Assembly: GCA_016124945.1 (NCBI GenBank)
Contig: WGMT01000066.1
Coordinates: 1 to 62,766, forward strand
DNA from: a bacterium
GTDB lineage: Bacteria; Chloroflexota; Anaerolineae; Caldilineales; Caldilineaceae
DNA length: 62,766 nucleotides
Reading direction: 5' to 3'
The notes under the pieces: model-generated
The model's input: the letters and a program-made list of their open reading frames with translations, nothing else
Databases searched by the model: none
Told to the model about the DNA's origin: nothing
Part shown: piece by piece, positions 29,644-38,619 of the stretch
Numbering within the stretch: the first letter of the stretch is position 1
Layout: every line of letters begins with the position of its first letter
Program-made: the position numbers and the translations under genes

Positions 29644-31707
29644 TTACCCCATCCCCAGCACTTTGAAGATGAAAGCGTACTCAAAGGCGATCTCTTTGAG
29701 GTAGTCATACCGCCCCGAAGGGCCGCCGTGGCCTGCACCCATGTCAGTTTTGAGCAGGAGCAGGTTGTCGTCGGTCTTCAGCGTGCGCAGTTTGGCCACC
29801 CACTTGGCCGGTTCCCAATATTGCACACGCGGATCGTTCAACCCGGCGGTGGCGAGGATGGCTGGGTAGGCTTTGGCCTCCAGATTGTCGTAGGGTGAGT
29901 AAGACTTCATGTATTCATAGTAGACGGGATCGTTGGGGTTGCCCCACTCCTCGTATTCCTGTACCGTGAGCGGAATCGTGGGATCGAGCATGGTGTTGAT
30001 CACGTCCATGAAGGGCACGCCCGCGATGACGCCGGCGAAGAGATCGGGGCGCAGGTTGGTCACCGCGCCCATGAGCAGGCCGCCGGCACTGCGCCCGTTG
30101 ATCATCAGCCGATCCGGGCGGGTGTAGCCTTCGGCGATCAGATGTTCGGCGCAGGCAATGAAGTCGGTGAAGGTGTTCTTTTTGTGCAAGAATTTGCCAT
30201 TTTCGTACCACTCACGGCCCATGTCCCCACCGCCACGGATGTGCGCAGTGGCGACAATGAAACCACGGTTAAGCAGGGCAGTGCGGTTGCTGTCGAAACC
30301 GGGATCATTGCTCGATCCGTAGGAGCCGTAACCACGCAGCAACATGGGCGTGCTGCCATCCAGCGTGAGATCGCGGCGATGGACCAACGAAATCGGCACG
30401 CGGACGCCGTCGGGGGCGGTGGCCCACAGCCGTTCGGCCACATAGTCGGCGGCACGGTAGCCGGGCACTTCCTGTTCCTTGCGCAGGAGTTGATAGCGCC
30501 CGTCCATGCTGTAGTCGTAAACGGTGGGCGGCTGCACCGGCGAGGCGTAGACATAACGCACAAAGCCGCTGTCGTAGTTGGGATTTTGGCCGCGGCTGTA
30601 GGTGTAGACAGGATCGTTGAAGCTGATGCGGTGACCGTCTCCTGTACGTAGATTGTGGACACGGATGTTGCGCAGGCCGTCTTCACGTTCGTGCAGCACA
30701 AGATGGCCGCGAAAGGCTTCAATGTCGTCGATCTTGACGTTGGGCCGATGGGCAATGAATTCGGTCCAGTTCTCTTGCCCTGGCGCGGTGACGGGCGCGG
30801 TCATCACACGGAAATTCTTGGCGTCCCAGTTGGTGAGGATGAAGAAACGCTCTGTGCCTTCGTCGTCTTCATGGTGATGGACACTGTACTCGTGGTTCGG
30901 GCGGCGCTTTTCCACCAACTGTGGGCCGGTATCAGGTTCATCTGCGTCGAGGAAGTAGACTTCTGTGGCGGTATGCCCATAACTCAAGATAAAAAAGTAT
31001 CGTCGGCTTTTCGACTTGGTGAGCATTACCTCGTAAATCTCATTTTCCTCGTAGAAGAGCATTACATCCGACCCAGGATCTGTCCCCAGGATGTGGCACC
31101 ACAATTTGTCTGGGCGTTTGGCGTGATCGAGGGTAGTGTAGTAGAGCGTGTGGTTGTCGTTGCCCCATTCCAGGCCGTAGTAGGTGCCGGGGATGAGATC
31201 AGGGCGTAGCTTGCCGCTCTCCAGATCCTTGATGCGCAGGGTGTAGACTTCGGAGCCGTCGGTATCGAGGGCGTAGGCGAGCAACTTGTGATCGGGGCTG
31301 ACGGCGAAATTGGCCATGCGCAGGTAGTTGTGTCCTTGGGCCAGTTCGTTGAGATCAAGCAGGATCTCTTCGGCAGCGTCAATACTGTTGTGCTTGCGGC
31401 AGTAGATTTTATACTGCTTACCAGCCTCGGTACGTTCGTAGTAGAAGTAGCGTTCGTTTTGAACGGGGGCCGTTGTGTCCGTCTCTTTAATGCGGCTGCG
31501 CATCTCGTTGAAAAGCGCATCTTGAAGCTGCGCCGTATCGCCCATGACCGATTGGGTGTAGGCATTTTCGGCTTCGAGATAGGCGATGACATCGGGATCA
31601 GTACGTTCACGTAGCCAGAAGTAGTTGTCCACACGCACATCGTCGTGGGCATGGAGCTTAGTCGGCTTGACAGCCGCCATTGGAGGGGATAGTCTCTGTT
31701 CGATCAT
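29644..31707 (-). CDS. ptrB: Oligopeptidase B (S9A serine peptidase)
   Basis: 687 residues, cytoplasmic prolyl-oligopeptidase-family enzyme that cleaves short peptides after basic residues. An N-terminal seven-bladed propeller is followed by an alpha/beta-hydrolase domain. The catalytic triad is Ser540 in NGRSAGGLL, Asp625 in GLNDPRVQYWEPAKW, and His660 in GAGHGGPSGRYD. The 85- and 35-residue spacings match characterised oligopeptidase B enzymes. The glycine-rich RGGGDMGREWY segment is also typical. The start is supported by GAGGA before the ATG. Single gene, convergent with the beta-helix gene. Confidence 0.92.
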   Translation of the reverse strand: MIEQRLSPPMAAVKPTKLHAHDDVRVDNYFWLRERTDPDVIAYLEAENAYTQSVMGDTAQLQDALFNEMRSRIKETDTTAPVQNERYFYYERTEAGKQYKIYCRKHNSIDAAEEILLDLNELAQGHNYLRMANFAVSPDHKLLAYALDTDGSEVYTLRIKDLESGKLRPDLIPGTYYGLEWGNDNHTLYYTTLDHAKRPDKLWCHILGTDPGSDVMLFYEENEIYEVMLTKSKSRRYFFILSYGHTATEVYFLDADEPDTGPQLVEKRRPNHEYSVHHHEDDEGTERFFILTNWDAKNFRVMTAPVTAPGQENWTEFIAHRPNVKIDDIEAFRGHLVLHEREDGLRNIRVHNLRTGDGHRISFNDPVYTYSRGQNPNYDSGFVRYVYASPVQPPTVYDYSMDGRYQLLRKEQEVPGYRAADYVAERLWATAPDGVRVPISLVHRRDLTLDGSTPMLLRGYGSYGSSNDPGFDSNRTALLNRGFIVATAHIRGGGDMGREWYENGKFLHKKNTFTDFIACAEHLIAEGYTRPDRLMINGRSAGGLLMGAVTNLRPDLFAGVIAGVPFMDVINTMLDPTIPLTVQEYEEWGNPNDPVYYEYMKSYSPYDNLEAKAYPAILATAGLNDPRVQYWEPAKWVAKLRTLKTDDNLLLLKTDMGAGHGGPSGRYDYLKEIAFEYAFIFKVLGMG

Positions 31708-31938
31708 ACGATGTCCTCATGAATTGCGCGCCGCGCCCGGGAAGAAAGCATCGATTTCGGTGCGACGCAACGGGATAGGTGTAGGGTAAAGCGTCTGCGT
31801 ATCATTGTACATTGGGTTGTGTACGGTGACTACCCGCAATTTACGAGAGTCGTGCGGGGTGCGTCGTACGCATGACATTCCCCCCCAAGTGCGCTATGAT
31901 GAAATCATCTTCTCTCCGCCACCCCACTGGAGCGAATC

Positions 31939-32337
31939 ATGAAAACCTTGACTGTTCTCAGAGCCAAACGATACGGCGTCTACACCTGTCACATGGATCT
32001 TTCGCTGCACGAAGCGGCGCGTAAAATGGTGGACGAAGACATCAGCTCGCTGGTGGTTGTCGACGACGACGGCGTGCTCTTGGGCATCCTCACGCGCGTG
32101 GACCTGATGCGGGCGCGTCACCACAGCGACGACTGGGGCAGCCTTAGTGTAGGCAGCGTCATGTCGCCCAACGTGGTCACCGTGCACCCCGAAGAGACGC
32201 TCGACACCGTCATGGCCCTGCTGCTCGACCGGCACATCCACCGCGTGGTGGTTGTGCGCGAAGAAGCAGATGGTGTGCATCCTATCGCCGTCCTCTCGGC
32301 GGCGGACATTGTCTATCATATGGCGCGGGAGAGTTAG
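31939..32337 (+). CDS. Two-CBS-domain protein
   Basis: 132 residues, a tandem CBS (Bateman) pair: MDLSLHEAARKMVDEDISSLVVVDDDGVLLGILTRVDL, then VMSPNVVTVHPEETLDTVMALLLDRHIHRVVVV. CBS pairs bind adenine nucleotides or related ligands and control partner proteins. GGAG lies 8 nt before the ATG. It ends 3 nt before the histidine kinase gene, so the two are co-transcribed and it probably feeds energy or nucleotide status into that kinase (inference). Confidence 0.88.
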   Translation: MKTLTVLRAKRYGVYTCHMDLSLHEAARKMVDEDISSLVVVDDDGVLLGILTRVDLMRARHHSDDWGSLSVGSVMSPNVVTVHPEETLDTVMALLLDRHIHRVVVVREEADGVHPIAVLSAADIVYHMARES

Positions 32338-32340
32338 GGC

Positions 32341-34506
32341 ATGAACACACCCACCGCCGATTTTATCCCCGAAGTACGGGTTTCGCTGGGATTGGTCGTA
32401 GGCGGATTGGCGGCGATCGGCGCGCTGATTGGGCTGGTGGGCGGCACACCGGCGCAGTTTGGGACAAACATGCCGATTGCGTTGGCGATTTTCCTGGCGG
32501 CGGCGTTGGGGTGGGCGATGGGCCGTTGGCGCTACGACGTGGGCGCATGGTTCCTGGCGCTGAGCCTGGTGGGCGTGGTACTGATTGTGCGTCTGATCCT
32601 GGATACGCCGGGCGGGCTGGTGCTGCTGGCGCTACCTGCCGCAATCGGATCGGTGATGCTACGTCCACGCGCCGGGGCGGTGCTATCGGCGGTGGTATCT
32701 GTCGTGGCGCTGCTCGTGATGCAGCAGGGGACGGTGTCACCGGTGGAAGCAGTCATGAGCGTGACCGGCGTGTGGACGATCTATTTCGTCTACTTCGCCG
32801 CGTTTCGTTCGGTGGATGGATTGGTCAGTTGGTCGTGGACACACTATCAGCACGCCCAGCATGCCCTCGACGACGTGCGCGCCAACCGCGCCCACCTTCA
32901 CCAAACACTGGACGATCTTGCCCACGCCAACCGCCAACTGGCGTTGACAAACCGGCGGCTAGCGGCGGCGCAACTGGCAGCGGAAGAAGCGCGCAAGTCC
33001 AAAGCGGCCTTTGTGGCCAACGTCAGCCACGAATTCCGCACGCCGCTCAACATGATTATCGGCCTCTCTGATCTCCTCATCGAAACGCCCCACGTCTACG
33101 GTTCACAACTCCCTGCCGCACTCCTCGAAGATCTGGAGATCGTGCGGCGCAATTCGCAGCACCTGCTCAGCATGGTCAACGATGTGCTTGATTTGAGCCA
33201 GATCGAAGCGGATCGACTCGCTCTGCATCGTACCCGTGTAGACCTGGCCGACGTTGTGGAAAAATCGGTGGCGGTGGTGCAGCCGCTTTTGAGCAAGAAA
33301 GAAGTGTCGATGCATGTGGATCTGCCGCCTGATCTACCGCCGATCTACTGCGACGGCACGCGGGTACGGCAGGTTCTGGTGAATCTACTGAGCAACGCCG
33401 CCCGTCACACGGAAGGTGGCAGCATCGGCGTGGAAATGCAGCACGACGACTTCGACGTCACCGTTTGTGTACGCGACACTGGGCCGGGCATCCCCGCTGA
33501 GGACGTGGCCCACATCTTTGAGCCGTTCTACCGCGGCACCTTTGGGGCGCGACGCAACGAAAGTGGTAGCGGGTTGGGGTTGAGCATCAGCCGTCAGTTC
33601 ATTCAAATGCACCAGGGTGAAATGTGGCTGGAAAGTGAAGTGGGCGTGGGCAGCGCGTTTTACTTTCGTTTGCCGCTGATGCAGCCGCTGCCCAACCTGG
33701 CCGGCGCCGAACGCTGGCTGGTGGAAGAGTGGAACTGGCGCGAACGCACCGAACCGGCCAACCTTCCCCAAGGCGCTGCCAAACCGCGCATCCTGATCGT
33801 GGACGAAACCGAGGATTTGCAACAAGCCTTTGGCCGTTTCCACGATCAGGTTGTCTACGATCGGGTGTCTACATTGGCGGAAGCAACCGCAGATCTGGCG
33901 CGCTTGCCCGCGCAGATGTTGATTGTCAATGCTGCGTCGGTGCGGCTGCTACACGAACAGATGGCACAGGCGCAGCAGATTGATCCACTGCTGCCGGTGG
34001 TGGGCTGTTGTCTCTCTCCCCAGTTGAACCAGGCGTTGGCGGCAGGCGCGATGGGTCAACTACTGAAGCCTATCACCCATGCCGAACTCAACGATGTGTT
34101 ACAGCGCCTCGATCCGGCCCCGCGTACGGTCCTTGTGGTAGACGATGACGCCGACGCCCGCCGTCTTTTCACACGAATGCTCACGGCAGAACGCCCCAAT
34201 CTGCGTGTAATCACCGCGGGGACGGGCAGTGAAGCGCTCCAACAGATGCGCGCCGCCGTCCCCGATCTGGTGCTGCTCGACATTATGCTGCCCGACATGG
34301 ACGGCTGGCAGGTGCTCAAGACAAAGATGACCGATCCCCTGATTGCCACCATCCCCACCTACCTCCTTTCGGCGCAAGATCCAAACCAGGAACCGCTTTC
34401 GACAAAAGTGATCAGCTTGAGGATGGGCGAACCGCTGCCGTTTCGGGCGCTGTTGCGCTGTGTGGAGGTGGTGCCGGCGTTATTGAGAGAGGGGACCCCT
34501 CCCTAA
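32341..34506 (+). CDS. Membrane hybrid histidine kinase with two receiver domains
   Basis: 721 residues. Five or so N-terminal membrane helices (about 10-150), a short coiled coil, HisKA with the phosphorylatable His230 in VSHEFRTPLN, and HATPase_c with DTGPGIP and GSGLGLSI. Then come two receiver-like domains. The first (about 480-595) has Asn530 where the phospho-acceptor Asp should be (LIVNAAS), so it is probably not phosphorylated. The second (about 598-715) has the intact Asp647 in LLDIMLPDMDGW. The last codons (GTPP) and stop lie in a 33-bp tandem repeat. The signal is unknown. Coupled to the CBS gene and convergent with a response regulator. Confidence 0.88.
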   Translation: MNTPTADFIPEVRVSLGLVVGGLAAIGALIGLVGGTPAQFGTNMPIALAIFLAAALGWAMGRWRYDVGAWFLALSLVGVVLIVRLILDTPGGLVLLALPAAIGSVMLRPRAGAVLSAVVSVVALLVMQQGTVSPVEAVMSVTGVWTIYFVYFAAFRSVDGLVSWSWTHYQHAQHALDDVRANRAHLHQTLDDLAHANRQLALTNRRLAAAQLAAEEARKSKAAFVANVSHEFRTPLNMIIGLSDLLIETPHVYGSQLPAALLEDLEIVRRNSQHLLSMVNDVLDLSQIEADRLALHRTRVDLADVVEKSVAVVQPLLSKKEVSMHVDLPPDLPPIYCDGTRVRQVLVNLLSNAARHTEGGSIGVEMQHDDFDVTVCVRDTGPGIPAEDVAHIFEPFYRGTFGARRNESGSGLGLSISRQFIQMHQGEMWLESEVGVGSAFYFRLPLMQPLPNLAGAERWLVEEWNWRERTEPANLPQGAAKPRILIVDETEDLQQAFGRFHDQVVYDRVSTLAEATADLARLPAQMLIVNAASVRLLHEQMAQAQQIDPLLPVVGCCLSPQLNQALAAGAMGQLLKPITHAELNDVLQRLDPAPRTVLVVDDDADARRLFTRMLTAERPNLRVITAGTGSEALQQMRAAVPDLVLLDIMLPDMDGWQVLKTKMTDPLIATIPTYLLSAQDPNQEPLSTKVISLRMGEPLPFRALLRCVEVVPALLREGTPP

Positions 34507-34626
34507 CCCTCCCCGCAAGCAGGGAGAACCCCTCCCTAACCCTCCCCGCAAGCAGGGAGAACCCCTCCCTAACCCTCCCCGCAAGCAGGGAGAACCCCTC
34601 CCTAACCCTCCCCGCAAGCAGGGAGG
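34495..34626. repeat. Four 33-bp tandem repeats overlapping the kinase stop codon
   Basis: Four near-identical 33-bp units (starts 34495, 34528, 34561, 34594), each with CCCTAACCCTCCCCGC followed by AAGCAGGGAGA. The first contains the histidine kinase stop codon. An inverted partial copy lies at 34735-34758. Confidence 0.9.
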
Positions 34627-34627
34627 G

Positions 34628-34758
34628 AACTGTTGACGCGTATACCTCGTCGGTCGCGTTGTAGGAACGAGCGAATGTAGTACCGCATCTTGTACACGTC
34701 AACAGTCCCCTCTCCGCCCGCCGCTGCGGCGGATGCGGGGAGGGTTAGGGAGGGGTTC
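34628..34758. repeat. Inverted repeat between the convergent kinase and regulator genes
   Basis: ACTGTTGACGCGTA near 34629 is mirrored by TACACGTCAACAGT near 34693. Outside this, the GGGGAGGGTTAGGGAGGGG segment is the complement of the 33-bp tandem unit. It ends 5 nt from the response regulator stop, so the whole interval can fold as one long hairpin. Confidence 0.75.
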
Positions 34759-34763
34759 TGCTC

Positions 34764-35930
34764 TCAGGCAGACATCAGCGCTGTGTTCAGCGCCTGCAAC
34801 AACGCGCTGCGCCGCACCGGTTTGGCCAGGTAGGCCGACGCGCCCAAAGCCAGGGCCAGTTCTTCTTCTTGGATGACGGAGCAGACAATGACGGGGACAG
34901 TGCGCCCCAGGGGATGCTGGCGCAGGGCGGTGAGGAGTTCCCAGCCGTCGGTGTTGGGCAGCATCACGTCGAGGACGATGATGTCGGGGCGCAGCGCTTC
35001 CACGGTTTCGAGCAGCGCCGTGCCGCCCGTGAGCGCGGTGACCTGGAAACGGGTCTCTTGCAGGTAGCGGCGGTAGAAGTGGAGCAGATCTTCGTTGTCG
35101 TCGACCACGAGGACGCGGACTTGCGGTGCCGCGGGCAAAGTGAGCGTCAACGCAACGGCGTCTTTGTGCGCGGCGATGTCGATTTCGCCACTGTAGGCAT
35201 GTAGGAGTGCCTGCACAAGTGCGTCCTCATGTAGTTGGCCAAGAGCGGCGTTTGCCCCCCGTAGCATCACGCGCACAGCCCCGTCAACTTGCACCGTTCC
35301 TTCAATTTCGCCATTTTCCAAATGACGCGCCCACTCTGTGATGCAGCGCACCAGGAGCTGGCGCAACCCCGACGGGTGGGCGCTGGCCTGCGCGTGGACG
35401 TCCACCGCGCCCAGGCGCAGGGTGACACCGCCGGCGGCGAGGACAGGCGACAGCAGATCCACCACCCGCGTCAGGACGTCGGCCACGTCGGCCACGCCTT
35501 CGGGGACGTGGCGTTCCAGTGCAGTGAGTTCCTGCTGGAGTTGGGTGGACCAGTCGGTGATGCGCTCTTCGGCGGGGGTTTGACGTTGCCAGAGAATCTG
35601 GGCCAGGGCGGCGACGGCGTCGTTCTGCTCGCGGCGGACGTGGCGAGGGGTGATGTGCAGGAGTTGGGCGGTTTCGTCTTGTGTGCGGCGCTGGACGTAG
35701 CGCAGGTTGAGCACCTGGAAGAGACGGTGGCCGCGTGTTTCTGCCGGCGCCGTGGGCGGCGGCTGCAACTGTGTCACGGCGTCGATGAGCGCTTGCGACC
35801 ATTGCATGGCGTCGGCGTGAGGGGATCCACTGAGTTTTTCGAGCAGAGTCGGGGCAGGACGGAAAGCAGGGTCGTAGAGGCGAACGAGCGCAGTCTGGAG
35901 TTCTTCCATAAAAGCGTCGAAAGTCGTCAT
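34764..35930 (-). CDS. Response regulator with sigma-region-4-like HTH, degenerate kinase-like core and C-terminal receiver
   Basis: 388 residues. I use the ATG at 35930 because the promoter at 36002-36030 places transcription start downstream of the longer reading. Order is unusual. An N-terminal helical part with a sigma-70-region-4-like HTH (YVQRRTQDETAQLLHITPRHVRREQNDAV) comes first. A middle domain resembling a histidine-kinase core follows, but it lacks a phosphorylatable His and clear ATP-binding G boxes. The C-terminal receiver has Asp321 in IIVLDVMLPNTDGW and the conserved Lys in YLAKPV. It probably acts as a transcription regulator controlled by phosphorylation. The convergent hybrid kinase is a possible partner. 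Confidence 0.8.
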   Translation of the reverse strand: MTTFDAFMEELQTALVRLYDPAFRPAPTLLEKLSGSPHADAMQWSQALIDAVTQLQPPPTAPAETRGHRLFQVLNLRYVQRRTQDETAQLLHITPRHVRREQNDAVAALAQILWQRQTPAEERITDWSTQLQQELTALERHVPEGVADVADVLTRVVDLLSPVLAAGGVTLRLGAVDVHAQASAHPSGLRQLLVRCITEWARHLENGEIEGTVQVDGAVRVMLRGANAALGQLHEDALVQALLHAYSGEIDIAAHKDAVALTLTLPAAPQVRVLVVDDNEDLLHFYRRYLQETRFQVTALTGGTALLETVEALRPDIIVLDVMLPNTDGWELLTALRQHPLGRTVPVIVCSVIQEEELALALGASAYLAKPVRRSALLQALNTALMSA

Positions 35931-36001
35931 GTCCTGTTCATGTCCGCTATGCGTCCTTGAGGAAGTGGGAGAGGATCGGTATAATGCGGCTACCTCACAG
36001 C

Positions 36002-36030
36002 ATTCTAACATGTCCAGCAACACCATTCAA
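36002..36030 (-). promoter_or_regulatory. Promoter of the response regulator gene
   Basis: On the minus strand TTGAAT (36025-36030), a 17-nt spacer and TAGAAT (36002-36007). Predicted start near 35995, giving a leader of about 65 nt. Confidence 0.6.
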
Positions 36031-36094
36031 TTTCATAGCCAAGATTTTAGAGCCAAGATTCACATTTGAAGTGTATTGCACGTACGTGGGCTTT

Positions 36095-36215
36095 GTAATG
36101 CGTAATCCGTAATGCGCAATTGGTAGAGTTTGATTTCGCGTGGTGAGTACGGCTCCTGTTCTCAACAAACGGGCATACCCATCCACAATCTATATTCCCA
36201 ACGAATTACGCATTT
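36095..36215. repeat. GTAATGCG-type palindrome (family C, copy 1)
   Basis: The left arm is tandem GTAATGCGTAATCCGTAATGCG (degenerate 8-9 bp units); the right arm near 36201 is ACGAATTACGCATTT. It lies upstream of the first permease gene. The same family follows the second permease gene. Confidence 0.6.
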
Positions 36216-36272
36216 CTCTACAGCACAACCAGCCCATCTTACCTGCAACTTTCTCACAGACAGGTGTTCGCT

Positions 36273-37283
36273 ATGACCAAAGATTCTCGTATCTCCTCTG
36301 TGGTGACGGGTGGGATCGCAGCCGGTGGCGCCGTGCGCGCTGCACCGCCCGCCAAGTCGCGCTGGCAGCGGATGTTCAATGCGCGGGAGCTCAACACGAA
36401 CCTCAATTTGCTGCTGATGGCGTTGCCGGGGGTGATTCTGCTCTTTGTCTTCGCCTATTTGCCCATGTTCGGGCTGATGATCGCCTTCAAAGACTATCGC
36501 TTCAACCTGGGTATCTTCGGCAGTGAGTGGGTGGGGTTCGAGAATTTCCGCTTTCTCTTCGGCACCGACGCGGCGTGGCGCATTACGCGCAATACGATTG
36601 TGATGAATTCAATCTTCATTGTGGTCAATACATCGGCGTCTTTGTTGGTGGCGATCCTGCTTAACGAGGTCTTCAAGAGCCGCATGGTGAAGTATTACCA
36701 GACGCTGCTCTTTTTCCCTTACTTTATTTCGTGGGTGGTGGCTAGTTACTTTGTCTTTGGGCTGCTCAACGGGAATACGGGGCTGGTCAATCAGGTTTTC
36801 GCCGGGTTGGGCCTCGATCCGGTGATCTGGTATCGCGCGCCGGAGTATTGGCCGGCGATCCTGACACTGGCGCATCTGTGGAATGGATTGGGCTTCGGCA
36901 GCATCATCTACCTGGCCGGCATTTTGGGGATTTCGCCTGAACTCTACGAAGCCGCCAAGATCGACGGGGCCAACAAGTGGCAGCAGATCCGGTTCATCAC
37001 CCTGCCGATGCTGATGCCGCTGATCATCATCCTGACGTTGCTGGCCGTTGGCAAAATCTTCAACGCCGATTTCGGCCTCTTCTACTTCCTCCCACGTGAC
37101 ACGCCCATGCTCTACAGCACCACCGACGTCATCGACACCTTCGTCTACCGTTCGCTGGTGGAATTAGGCAACATTAGCATGGCCGCCGCCGCCGGTTTCT
37201 ACCAGTCGGTGGTGGGCTTCGTCCTGGTGATCCTGGCGAACTGGGCGGTGCGGCGCTACAACGAGGATTATTCGCTGTTCTAG
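36273..37283 (+). CDS. Carbohydrate ABC transporter permease (LplB/YteP type)
   Basis: 336 residues from the ATG at 36273 (a GTG 9 nt upstream is possible). Six membrane helices follow a cytoplasmic N-terminus. The EAA loop EAAKIDGANKWQQIRFITLP, which contacts the ATPase, is intact. The closest known types are the Gram-positive LplB/YteP permeases that import oligosaccharides, including rhamnogalacturonan fragments in Bacillus. Partner permease, binding protein and a 633-aa protein follow. No ATPase is encoded here, so a shared MsmX-type ATPase elsewhere is likely. Confidence 0.88.
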   Translation: MTKDSRISSVVTGGIAAGGAVRAAPPAKSRWQRMFNARELNTNLNLLLMALPGVILLFVFAYLPMFGLMIAFKDYRFNLGIFGSEWVGFENFRFLFGTDAAWRITRNTIVMNSIFIVVNTSASLLVAILLNEVFKSRMVKYYQTLLFFPYFISWVVASYFVFGLLNGNTGLVNQVFAGLGLDPVIWYRAPEYWPAILTLAHLWNGLGFGSIIYLAGILGISPELYEAAKIDGANKWQQIRFITLPMLMPLIIILTLLAVGKIFNADFGLFYFLPRDTPMLYSTTDVIDTFVYRSLVELGNISMAAAAGFYQSVVGFVLVILANWAVRRYNEDYSLF

Positions 37284-37284
37284 G

Positions 37285-37434
37285 AAGTGATTGGTGATTA
37301 GTGATTGGTGAGTAGGGGGATCTCGTACAGGATCTACAACCGCCTAACCTCGGCTTAACTGCTATTGGACGATTAGGCGATTTCAGAAGCTCGACACGAT
37401 CCCCCCCACTCACCAATCACTAATCACCAATCCC
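37285..37434. repeat. GTGATTGG-type palindrome between two permease genes (family B, copy 1)
   Basis: Perfect 25-bp arms (37289-37313 and 37408-37432) made of GATTGGTGATTAGTGATTGG-like tandem units, extending to GGGGGATC/GATCCCCC. The centre includes GATTAGGCGATTTCAGAAGC and CGACACGATC, closely matching the copy at 49898-50030. It starts 2 nt after the first permease stop. Confidence 0.9.
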
Positions 37435-37452
37435 CCTCCAAAGGAGGCATTC

Positions 37453-38361
37453 ATGGCAAGCACCACACTCACCCGCCGCAAACAGTGGAACGTCTACAAG
37501 ACGCGTGAACTGCTGAGCAAATTGTCGATCCATCTGGTGTTGATCTTAATCGGGCTGGCCTGTTTGATCCCGATGCTGCTGGTGGTTTCGGTCTCTTTCT
37601 CTGAGGAGAAGGCGTTGGCGGTGGCGGGATATCAACTGCTGCCAGTGGATTTTACGACCTTCGCCTACGAGTACATCCTCACGAACCCACAGCAGATCCT
37701 ACGGGCCTACGGGGTGACAATTTTTGTGACGACGGTGGGGACAGTGCTGGGCTTGATCGTCTGTGCACTGATGGCCTATCCCCTGGCGCGCAAGGACTTT
37801 AAGTTGCGCGGCGTGTTGTCGTTCTACGTCTTCTTTACGTTGCTCTTTAGCGGCGGCATGGTGCCCTTCTACATCCTGGTGACCCAGTACCTGGGCTGGA
37901 AGGACAATGTGCTGGCCCTGATTGTGCCCTACCTGGCCACGGCGTGGTATGTGTTGATATTGCGTACGTCCTTTGCGCAGTTGCCTACGGAACTGCTGGA
38001 AGCGGCCCGCATCGACGGTGCGGGTGAATGGCGCATCTTCTTTCAGATCGTGTTGCCGCTGTCCAAGCCGGTGCTGGCCACGATTGGCCTCTTCTTCATC
38101 CTGCGCTACTGGAACGATTGGTTCATGGCGCTCCTGTTCATCAACGATTCGCAGCTTTACCCACTCCAATACCTGCTGCAAGTGTTGATGCGCAACATCA
38201 ATTTCCTATCCTCTAACCCGCAGACCATGGGCGAACCAATCCCCACCAGTTCGGCGCGCATGGCAATGGCGGTGTTGGCCTTTGGCCCGGCCCTCTTCGC
38301 CTTTCTGTTGCTACAGCAGTATTTTATCCGCGGTATTACGATTGGCAGTTTGAAGGGATGA
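37453..38361 (+). CDS. Carbohydrate ABC transporter permease (YtcP/CarB type)
   Basis: 302 residues with six membrane helices and the EAA loop EAARIDGAGEWRIFFQIVLP. It forms the heterodimeric channel with the upstream permease. A strong AAAGGAGG lies 8 nt before the ATG, so it can be translated independently despite the hairpin between the genes. The stop is followed 1 nt later by a GTAATGC tandem palindrome. Confidence 0.9.
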   Translation: MASTTLTRRKQWNVYKTRELLSKLSIHLVLILIGLACLIPMLLVVSVSFSEEKALAVAGYQLLPVDFTTFAYEYILTNPQQILRAYGVTIFVTTVGTVLGLIVCALMAYPLARKDFKLRGVLSFYVFFTLLFSGGMVPFYILVTQYLGWKDNVLALIVPYLATAWYVLILRTSFAQLPTELLEAARIDGAGEWRIFFQIVLPLSKPVLATIGLFFILRYWNDWFMALLFINDSQLYPLQYLLQVLMRNINFLSSNPQTMGEPIPTSSARMAMAVLAFGPALFAFLLLQQYFIRGITIGSLKG

Positions 38362-38362
38362 C

Positions 38363-38533
38363 GTAATGCGTAATGCGTAATGCGTAATTGTCAGAAAGGT
38401 AGCGACCAAGTCTAGCGCTGGTTGAGTAGCCCGGAGCTTGCGGAGGGCGTTGCGCCATAACGGCTCGCAGACTCGCCTACTCAATCAGCGTCACTAGACC
38501 CACCTGTATAGTTACTTACGAATTACGCATTAC
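38363..38533. repeat. GTAATGCG-type palindrome with nested inverted repeat (family C, copy 2)
   Basis: The left arm has three GTAATGC units plus GTAATT (38363-38389); the right arm is ACGAATTACGCATTAC (38518-38533). Nested inside, TCTAGCGCTGGTTGAGTAG (38410-38428) mirrors CTACTCAATCAGCG...CTAGAC (38477-38499). It separates the permease and binding-protein genes. Confidence 0.8.
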
Positions 38534-38619
38534 TCAACAAAGGAGGTGCAAAACCCACAACCAACTCACTCTCCCCCCACCATCGTGTTCACGATACTTT
38601 TTCACAGAGGAGACCCCAC

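Noticed and set aside
34495..34626. Possible CRISPR array
   Set aside because: The 33-bp units are directly adjacent, with no unique spacers.
34412..34702. Minus-strand ORF with four SLLAGRVREGF repeats
   Set aside because: It is a translation of the 33-bp tandem DNA repeat and overlaps the kinase end; unit length divisible by three explains the open frame.
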